In this document: one piece after another, positions 56,204-64,000 of the stretch
Layout: every line of letters begins with the position of its first letter
How positions within the stretch are numbered: position 1 is the first letter of the stretch
Assembly: GCA_964030785.1 (NCBI GenBank)
Contig: OZ034971.1
Location: 15,445,400-15,509,399 of the forward strand
DNA length: 64,000 nucleotides
Reading direction: 5' to 3'
Source: Siderastrea siderea
Taxonomy: Eukaryota; Cnidaria; Anthozoa; Scleractinia; Rhizangiidae
Notes under the pieces: generated by a model
The model's database searches: none
Told to the model about the DNA's origin: nothing
What the model saw: only the letters and a program-made list of their open reading frames with translations
Program-made: the position numbers and the translations under genes

Positions 56204-59200
56204 ATGGCGGACCGTCGGGCTCGAAAGAGAAGAGCGGAGATTAAAGATGATGAATTCTTCCATATTCGAGCTAAAGGACAGTTCTTAAAGGTCCCAAAAG
56301 GTCAGGAGTTCAATAATAGGGTCGTTACACCAGTAGGTAAGTGTGAAATCGAAAACTCTGGAACAGAAGCTGACAGACGCGCTTCCAAGACATTTGTTGT
56401 TGGATGGGAAATAATTAAGATATTTGGGCTAAAATACCAGTAATATTTATGGTCTAATAGGTATCCTTGTTACAGAAACAAATCAACATTTGACTTGAAA
56501 GCTTCAAGAAAGTAGTGATATTAAGTATCATGTTCAACCTGTTGCTTAATGGCTTTGTGTTATACGTATTGCATGGTATAAAGGCTATTAATACTAAATG
56601 CTTAGCACGCGGTGCACGTGGGTTCACCAGAGTTCCCACTGATTTTTGAAAGGTGGGGGTCCTTGTGACCTCCAGTTCCAGTAAACTGGGGTCCTTCTCG
56701 CTTTCCAAGGATCGCCGCCTACTGCCACAGTTTTGAATGCGAAGACAAAGACCAGGACTAGTTGTTTGTTCTTCTTACTTATTAATAAATTCAGAGCTTA
56801 CTGTAAATGGTTTGAACCAAAGCAAAAACCCTCTGGACCCTCTCAAAGTACATATTCACTATATTACTTTCTTGTCTTCTTCATGTTATGGAATTCATGC
56901 ACTGTTTTATGTATAACACTTTCTTTATGATGGCAAATTAAGTTTTGTGTAGAAAAACCCTTTCACAAGGCACAGAAGTAATGAAATCGTTAGGAGAACC
57001 TATGCAAGATTTACAAAATGTTGGTAGAATGTCTTCACAGGCACCTGACTTTGCAAGCATTTCATAAAAGGCCAGCTAGAGTGTATTTTACGTTTTTTAC
57101 CTTTATAACCACGCAAATTCTTCAAGCCATATTACTAAACATAAAAAAGATGTGGTTTTCTTTGGCTGCAAAGTCTCCTGCAATTTGCATTTGGTTTCCT
57201 TTCCTGCTTTACATACATGTAACATGTTAGAGTACGAATGCCTTCCATAATGCACTGATCAATATGAAACTTCAAATAGAAACTGGGAATGTTTTACGTG
57301 TCAGGTTTTATGTTTCTCTCCTTAGCTTAAGGCTGCTGAAATGCAATTTATAAAAAGCCTCAACTGTGCTTTGAACTATCAGCTTAATAACCTCATTTTC
57401 TTAGAATGTATGTCTTTTTCAGTGGAACAATTTATATCCACGTCATTTGGCTGGGTTTTTTTAACCTGTTTAGTCTGAGGTGACATTTCATTGACTTTTG
57501 TTGGAGAGATGCTAGTGAAGTTCCTGGGTTAGTCATCAAAAAAAAATTTAACCTACTGGACACTTATCAACATGGGTTATTTAATACAGCCATCACCCAG
57601 TTGTCTCATAATAATATCCAGAGTATCATGGTAATTGATAAAGGGGGTTGTACTAGCCAAGGGCTGCTAGATGCCAAAAAATACTTATACTTGTTTGATT
57701 TCACATCAATGCATGGAAATTGAAAATAAACTATACAGGTTATACACGTACAGTGTATGTTAGAAAACTATTTGGACGAACTTGTTTATTACATCCAGGA
57801 AAGAAGAAGAGAAAAGTGCCAAGCAGAAGAGATATAAGAAGACAAGCCAGAGTCCAAAAGAGAGCAAGGAAAGTTGCCTTCTTCTCCAAGAAGAAAGACC
57901 AGGTCTACATCCCTAAAACACTTCTGAGATTAAATTAATTAATTAATTAAGTGATTAATTAATTAATTATTCTAAAAATATTATTAAAATAAAAATGATA
58001 TATGCTCAAGTGACTTGGAAATATTGAAGTCACAGAGTTTGACACAAAGTTAAAAAGAAGATTGGTGCAAAATAGATCAGATTCCATTTCATTGGACTTG
58101 TAACATAAGAAGGGTCAGAATAATCCCATGCTAATACAAGATTAATCTCGAAAATTTTATGGTGATCAAACATCATTAGTTTTAATAATATGAGGTTGTC
58201 CAAAGCGTTCTTTTTAAACAAGCTGCAACTATTTTCATCATATGCCAAGGAAAGTTCTTTATATAATGATCTGAAACAAGCTGGAAAACAGATTAAGTTT
58301 TATTACAGTAAGTTATGTGATAATCTGGACCATAGAGTTGCCAGTCAAGTGACTTCTTAATTGTGTTCTTAGAATTGATTTAATTGCATCTGTCTCAACT
58401 GCAACAGAACTGTAATACCCATATGGACCCAGTTCCCACCTTTTTTTATGGCTGATGTCACTTAAAGCTTCTGTGTAAAAGTTGAAATGATCAGAGACTT
58501 ACCTCAAATCTTAGCATTCAATGAAGATGGATAGTCGTTACGTATGCCAAATGATAAAAAAATCAAACAAATTGTAGTCTTTCAGCTTAACAAAAAATGT
58601 TTTGTTTAGCATTTTTTTCAAGCCAGAGCTAGGATAAGATGTTTCAAAGGTCCTTACTAACCTGTTTTCTGTATACAGTGTGAAAGTTTTTTGATGGAAA
58701 GTCATATACTTTTGCTTTCCAAATCTTGTCACTTTGTGAACATATTACACTCGTACTTTATAAACTTGACTGGCTACCTATAGAAGAGTGCTTAGTTTTT
58801 AAGATTCTTCTAATGACATTTAAGTGCATGATGGGCTTAGCCCCATCATATCTGTCTGATTTAGTTGAGAGATATGTCGCAACACACAACCTACGTTCTA
58901 TGAATGGCCATGGGTTGGTGGAGGTTAAGCCTAATCTGCGCAACTACAGTTTTCGATCATTCTCTGTAGCCGCACCACAACTGTGGAATGCTTTATCGTC
59001 TGACATTCGAGCTTGCGATAATATATCAGAGTTTAAGCGCAAGCTAAAGACATATCTTTCTAGGAAAGCTTTTAGTTAGGTATTTTTATAATTTAGTGTT
59101 TTCTTTTTAGAATTAGTTAATATACTACGTAAACTAGCTAGTCTTTTTATTCTTTTTAAGTCATTTTTAGTGTTTTACTCTTTTATTGATCTTTTATCTT

Positions 59201-62200
59201 TTATTATATACATATTGTAACGTTTTTATATAGATGTGTAATTTTAAACAACTTGTTGTTATTATTATTATTATTACTTTGCAAACCCTTTGTTGTTGTA
59301 TTAAGTTATTCTCTGTTGATGGGCTATAGGTATATACTTCAAACTCCTTGGGGTTTTGCTGTCCCCTTGGGAATCAATTTAAATTCAACAATATGTTTTG
59401 TTAATTTTAGGTGCAGAAAACTTAATAAATCATTATAATGACACTCATTAGTCCAAATATCTAAAGAAAGTGAGAAGCTGTTACAGATGTATTACACTTG
59501 ATTTTTGATCACAGCTTTATGTGCCTTCTGGCGCAAGGAAAAGTGATGAGGATGTCTTCAGTTTTGAAGATTCCATTTCAAAATTTTTGTTAATTTTCTT
59601 GAGTGCATGAAAAAACTCACATCTAAGCCATTACAACAATCAGCAGTAACTGAAAGTAATTAGACAAACAACCAAATAAATACTGTCATTTTGGGCTTCT
59701 GCAGGTCTTAGAATTACCAAGCAGTGCTCCAAAACAGAATGTAAAGAATACTGATTTATCAGAGAAGTTCACAGATGGCAAACTTGCTACAACAGGGAGA
59801 AAGAAAAAGAAGAGGAAAAGGAAACCGAGTAAAGTAAGTTGTTATAGAATGATGAGTTACAGCCAAAACATGACAAGCTTATTGTTCTTTTTCTTCATTT
59901 TCATGTGTTCACAGGAAGCTCATGAGTCACAAGATAACTACAAACAGAAACTGCTGGAAGACAACAAGAAAGAGGACAAGGAGATTAAAAAGCTGGAGAA
60001 ACTTTTAAGACTGGACAAGGAAAAGAAAATGCCTAGTCAATTCAGCACTGAGGGCCTTGACTGTATCTTTAGAAATACCTTTAGGGGTAAATAAACGGAT
60101 TTATTTAGAAACAATAAGTAGCATCCTATTGCACTTTCTAAGCACTTGGAAGATTTGTTTCTTTTGAGAAGTTTTCTCGTTATTGGGATAAACAAATTAA
60201 GAGTAGGAAAAGAACATTTGTCAACCACAACAAGCTTATTTTGGCCACTATATACATGTTGGGGAAAGGAGAGATCCTTTGTGATGGTTGTTTCATACAG
60301 GTATAAAAAGGTATTAGGTATTAGTTTGGTGTAGTAGACTCTCAGTAGATCAAACACTTGAGGGAGTTAAAAACTATTCTAGAAAGTAGGAGTTAGAAAG
60401 TAGAATGTAGGAGTTCAGAACTGTATATTGGCAGGTTACTTCATAAGATCATGTTAAACCTGCTTTTAAGCTTGTTACTGTGTTCCCATACCTTAGCATA
60501 TTCTACATCAGATCTGTTGGAGGTTTGTGATCCTCAAATAATGAGAGGAGACAGGGATAGTGAAGAGGAAGAACCTGAACTGACACCAAAGATGTCACAC
60601 AGTAAGGTACACTGCATTATTGATCATGTCAAATAGGTTGCATGGTGCCTTCCTACATACGGTAGACATGTTATTTCTCTTGTTAAGCACATTATTCATT
60701 ATGACGTTATGCTAGCCTGATTCTCTTTCTTCCTTTTGTGTTCATAAAGGCAAAGCAGAACAAAGGAGAAGAGCCTGTCATGGATGAACAGAGCTGTAGT
60801 GAAGATGAACATAGTAATGAGTATGATGGTGACAGTGATATTGACAAGGAGGAGAGAGACTTGATAAACAGTGATAAAACTGGGAATGATATTCTTGGGT
60901 ATGATGACAGTAATGAGGAATATAATAGTGATGAGGATAAGGATAGTGATGGTGACAACAATGATGACGATAATGATGAAAATGATTTTAGCAGTGATGA
61001 TGACCATAGTGATGATGACAATGCCAATAGTGACAATCAAAACAGAGATTCACAAAAATATCTGCCTCCTCATTTGAGAATGCAACGGTCATCTGAAGCC
61101 CAGCAGGAACACTTGAGCAGAATAAAACGCCAGATGAAAGGTCTACTAAACAGGTATGTACTACTCCATTTACGAGAAAACTTAAGAGGCATGTTTTGTG
61201 TCCCAAGGTTTTTGAGTTTAAAATTAGATAGATGTAGATAAAAGAATAAGGCAAAATAGAAATTAATATATGAATTTGTTTTAATGTTGCATTGGGAACC
61301 AAAGGAGGGAACTGATGAGGGAAATGACATTGTTATTGTCTGGCTTGAAATGCACCACTGAAATAATCCGCTTTGGTGGAGTACAGTGAATAGAATGGTT
61401 CATTTTTTGTTGTTGTTGTTGTTGTTTTTTTTTTTTACATTTTTATGTAAATTAAAGTACCAGCAATCACGTAATTAATTATACATTCTTTTGACTCACA
61501 GCTACATGTACTCTGACTGCCTTGTCCCCTGTAAATTAGCTTGAATTTTGATTGGTCAAAAATGGAAAGTCCAACATTTAGATGACACAAAGATGTCATG
61601 CAAGATTGATTCAGACTGTCAACACCACAGCATGTTTCACTGTAAAAAGTTTAAGTTCACAATGACTGAGAGGGCAAAATGTTTGAAGACGGCTGGATTG
61701 AAGATTCAATGCTCAATATAGGGTTCCTACTCAAACAAGTTCCACTGTAGTTGCTATATACTAGTATACTTCTATAAGTCGGTGAATTATGATCTTCTGG
61801 GTAGTCCTACGCACGACTACATTCACCCAGACGATCATACTTTAATGACTTATAATAATGACTCCTAAGCTCAGATCATTTACAGAGTATACTTTAAACA
61901 AAGGAGAATCAAGTCTTAAAATATTTGTGATGTAGAATTATGTCTAAAATTATTTTTTGTTTGTATGTGTCACAGGCTGAGTGAAGGAAATTTGTCTGTT
62001 ATTAGCAGTGAAATAGAAAATCTTTTCATTCACAACAGCAGAAATGGTACGTCAACAATTGTACATTTAAAATGTTCAAGTTTTCCCTCCAGTCCCATGT
62101 CCAGTTCATCAGTCACAATCTTTACAAGGTGGCAAAGTCAAACCTGTATTTGTGCTCCTATTTAGTGACCAGGTGTCTTTTTGTCATGATCGTAGTCCTG

Positions 62201-64000
62201 GAAATATACAGCACCATTAACAAAACCAGTTTAAGCAGCTACTGCTGTTAAGCTGCCGTGTCATCTATGAAGATGGGCATGATAATAAGGTTGCTTTGTC
62301 TGTATTTTGTTTTGTTACACATGATTTTAGTCATATCCTGGACATCATCTTTTTTGTGGGTGTTCTTGCTGTTCACACCCAACTTGGAATGTGATTTGTA
62401 CTGTATAATAGGTATAAAACTAGATCCTTTAAGTTATGTTGTTAAACCCCTGATGAATTCTGTGTGTGATCAGATGAAACTCACCAGAGAATAAAACAAG
62501 TTAACAAGATGCACTGGTGTGTGCTGCCCACTGCAGTGTAGTTCTAGTTTTACAAAATCACAAAGTGGCCACTTGCAAGAGATATATTCCCACAGGGAGG
62601 TTTGTTCACCTTGGTGAAAAAGAAGCCTCCCCCCCCCCTCCACCCCCCACCCTCACCCAGGACAATTTGTTTGAGTCCATATTTATGTATTAAATTCATA
62701 CAGAGAGCATCCAGCCAGCTTTGTCCTGATTAAGGATTAAACTTCTCTATTCCTGTCTGTCAATACAAACATAGTTGTATAATATTAGTGATCACTGTGT
62801 GCTTTGCCCAGGGCATTCAACCAAAAACTGCAATATTTCTTTGAGTTCCCCCACTTCAATCGAACAAAAATGTATTATTTATCCAGAGGGGCCTATTATT
62901 GCAGATTTTATCATCATTTTAGTAAATAGAATATATCAGACTAGTAGTTGTTCATCAATTTTCTCACCAGATATGAACAAAATACTAAGTGACCTTATAA
63001 TGGGCTCATGTGTGTCTATATCTTTGATGCCGGATAAACTTTTGATGGAGCATATCATGTTACTAGCAATCCTTACATGCCACATTGGAACTGAAGTTGG
63101 TGAGTTAAAACAGTCTGATAAATTTCATACATCGTAATGATATAATGAAACAAAAAAACAATTGATGTAATCATTACACTCAGGGTTTTCAATTAGGGCT
63201 GGCAGCCGGCGAAACTCGCCGGCTATTCTACATTAACTCGCCGCCTATTTGATTGAGAAATTACCTCATAATTTATACCCTGCGAGCAGAGGCCCTTCGA
63301 TCTTAGGAAGATCGAAGGGCCTCTGCTCGCAGGGTAATAATTTACGACTAACATGAGAAACATTCACCACAAAAAATGGGCCCTGGATCAGCCAAGATTT
63401 GTTCATGAAAAACAGAAGAATCTTGCCTGAATTCTGAGCAATTTCAGCAGTGATTTGTGTTTCCTGTTCTGTTCAAATACCCTAATTCTTGCTCTAGAAT
63501 GCATTTCCTGCATTCTAAGAGGCCCAAATTTTCGAAATTTTCCGGGGGAGAATACCCCTGGAACCCCTTGAATCTTGCAAGTATTTCATTCTCCGCCTAC
63601 TCCTAAAGTTTTGCCACCTACTCAGATTCTTATTGAAAACCCTGTACACTCCACCTGTGACCTGTGACCGTTTGTGTTTGCTATAAGCTTGGAATTTGTC
63701 CACAACCACTTGTTCAAGAAGTTGTATTTAATTTTTCCAAGTGCCATTTCCATTTTCCTTTTTTGGTTAATTGTTGAAAATCCTTTTATATGTTATTATT
63801 AAACCAGTACATGTAAATTTAGGCATGGCACTGTTTCTTTATTATTGTTAGTTTTCTTGTTTATTTTCAGGAGCCTTTTTTGTTGAAAGACTTGCAGAGG
63901 TTTTTGATAGTTTACACAACTATAAAAAAGAGAGCTATGGACAAGGAAAAGAGTGTGTTAATGTGGTGGCCCTGTTTGCACATCTTTACAACTTTAAAGT
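56204..64000 (+). CDS. NOM1: Nucleolar MIF4G-domain protein 1 (NOM1), 5' part, runs off the window
   Basis: Exons: 56204-56336, 57799-57902, 59705-59833, 59915-60062, 60512-60606, 60750-61153, 61976-62046, 62971-63099 and 63871-64000 (continues). All join in frame with GT..AG sites, giving about 447 codons in this window. The N terminus is basic (MADRRARKRRAEIKDDEFF; RKKKKRKRKPSK). Then come EDKEIKKLEKLLRLDKEKKM and TEGLDY, an acidic Asp/Ser-rich region (60780-61040), and QKYLPPHLRMQR. The MIF4G domain starts with RIKRQMKGLLNRLSEGNLSV and continues through DLIMGSCVSISLMPDKLLME. NOM1 is needed for 18S rRNA maturation and nucleolar targeting of PP1. The human protein is about 860 aa, so roughly half lies beyond the edge. 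Confidence 0.93.
56337..57798. other. NOM1 intron 1
   Basis: About 1.46 kb, AT-rich. No element recognised. Confidence 0.5.
57930..57970. repeat. AATT-type microsatellite
   Basis: Ten or so TTAA/AATT units with one GTGA interruption, directly after the NOM1 exon at 57799-57902. Confidence 0.9.
58735..59275 (+). mobile_element. 5'-truncated LINE (L2/CR1-like), RT C-terminal end
   Basis: An open frame up to the TAG at 59077-59079 reads DWLPIEECLVFKILLMTFKC, GLAPSYLSDLVERY and AAPQLWNALSSDIR, ending EFKRKLKTYL. This is the extreme C-terminal end of non-LTR retrotransposon ORF2 proteins of the L2/CR1 type (WLP..I-FK-LL-TFK..GLAP-YL..; A-P-LWN-LP). A (TTA)n run at 59255-59275 follows, as is common at LINE 3' ends. 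Most of the element is missing, as after incomplete reverse transcription. It sits in NOM1 intron 2 in sense orientation. Confidence 0.88.
60750..61153 (+). CDS. NOM1: NOM1 acidic-region exon
   Basis: The longest NOM1 exon here (404 nt). Its first two thirds encode runs of Asp, Glu, Ser and Asn (for example DSDIDKEERD, DKDSDGDNNDDD) built from GAT/GAC-rich codons, which creates long antisense frames. The last third has KYLPPHLRM and the start of the MIF4G domain (RIKRQMKGLLN). Acidic tracts of this kind are typical of nucleolar proteins. Confidence 0.92.
61154..62970. other. NOM1 introns around the 61976-62046 exon
   Basis: Two AT-rich introns. They contain (TTG)n followed by poly-T at 61404-61437 and a C-rich run at about 62628-62655. 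No element with readable ends was found. Confidence 0.5.
63175..63650. mobile_element. hAT-like MITE with CAGGGTTTTC ends
   Basis: Ends CAGGGTTTTCAAT (63181) and ATTGAAAACCCTG (ending 63644) are flanked by TACACT on both sides (63175-63180, 63645-63650). The interior resembles the sequence at 15741 onwards (CAGGGTTTTC, then 'agccggc' blocks) and a CCGGGGGAGAAT segment. 464 bp, non-autonomous. It sits in the NOM1 intron 63100-63870 and encloses a perfect hairpin at 63276-63336. Confidence 0.85.
63276..63336. repeat. Perfect 29-bp-arm hairpin with 3-base loop
   Basis: TACCCTGCGAGCAGAGGCCC and following bases to 63304 are exactly mirrored at 63308-63336, with AGG between. GC-rich compared with its surroundings. 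Likely a tiny foldback insertion in the CAGGG-ended MITE. Confidence 0.95.

Noticed and set aside
59514..59628. Possible NOM1 exon (YVPSGARKSDEDVFSFEDS)
   Set aside because: It has an acceptor and plausible composition, but no donor keeps the frame to the exon at 59705. The exons 57902 and 59705 join in phase without it.
60699..61302. Long minus-strand frames opposite the NOM1 acidic region
   Set aside because: Low-complexity shadows of GAT/GAC-rich codons; the plus strand is the coding one.

Overview
This window is genomic DNA from an animal. AT-rich introns, split genes with GT..AG junctions and the gene and repeat types point to a cnidarian, most likely an anthozoan such as a stony coral. 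That species-level guess is inference. One 200-base assembly gap (N) lies at 13266-13465.

Layout: (1) 1-3348, + strand: the last coding exon of an acyl-CoA dehydrogenase whose upstream exons lie mostly outside the window. (2) 3349-13697: repeats only: a pentanucleotide microsatellite, tRNA-like SINE copies, a full-length but inactivated BEL/Pao LTR retrotransposon on the - strand (LTRs, 5-bp target duplication, tRNA-Tyr primer site, polypurine tract), and a TTAA-flanked element with ~245-bp inverted repeats. (3) 13698-51066, + strand: a nearly complete SNX25 (sorting nexin 25) gene. I resolved 31 in-frame exons (930 codons plus stop) and a candidate 5-codon first exon. Its introns hold most of the window's mobile DNA: a decayed hAT element interrupted by a foldback element, a 22-bp GGATCC minisatellite split by a nested stack of four DNA transposons, two copies of a family with AAT target duplications, a Penelope-like element and several MITEs. 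(4) 51436-55981, - strand: a four-exon universal stress protein gene (153 aa), tail-to-tail with SNX25. (5) 56204-64000+, + strand: the 5' two fifths or so of NOM1 (nucleolar MIF4G-domain protein), head-to-head with the stress-protein gene across 222 bp, running off the right edge.

The four host genes have unrelated jobs (fatty-acid oxidation, endosomal/ER membrane sorting, stress response, ribosome biogenesis). Nothing suggests a cluster with a joint function, apart from a possible shared promoter between the stress-protein gene and NOM1. I found no clearly new biological system. The most unusual content is the layered transposon history inside SNX25 and a few repeat families whose ends and target duplications can be read directly.
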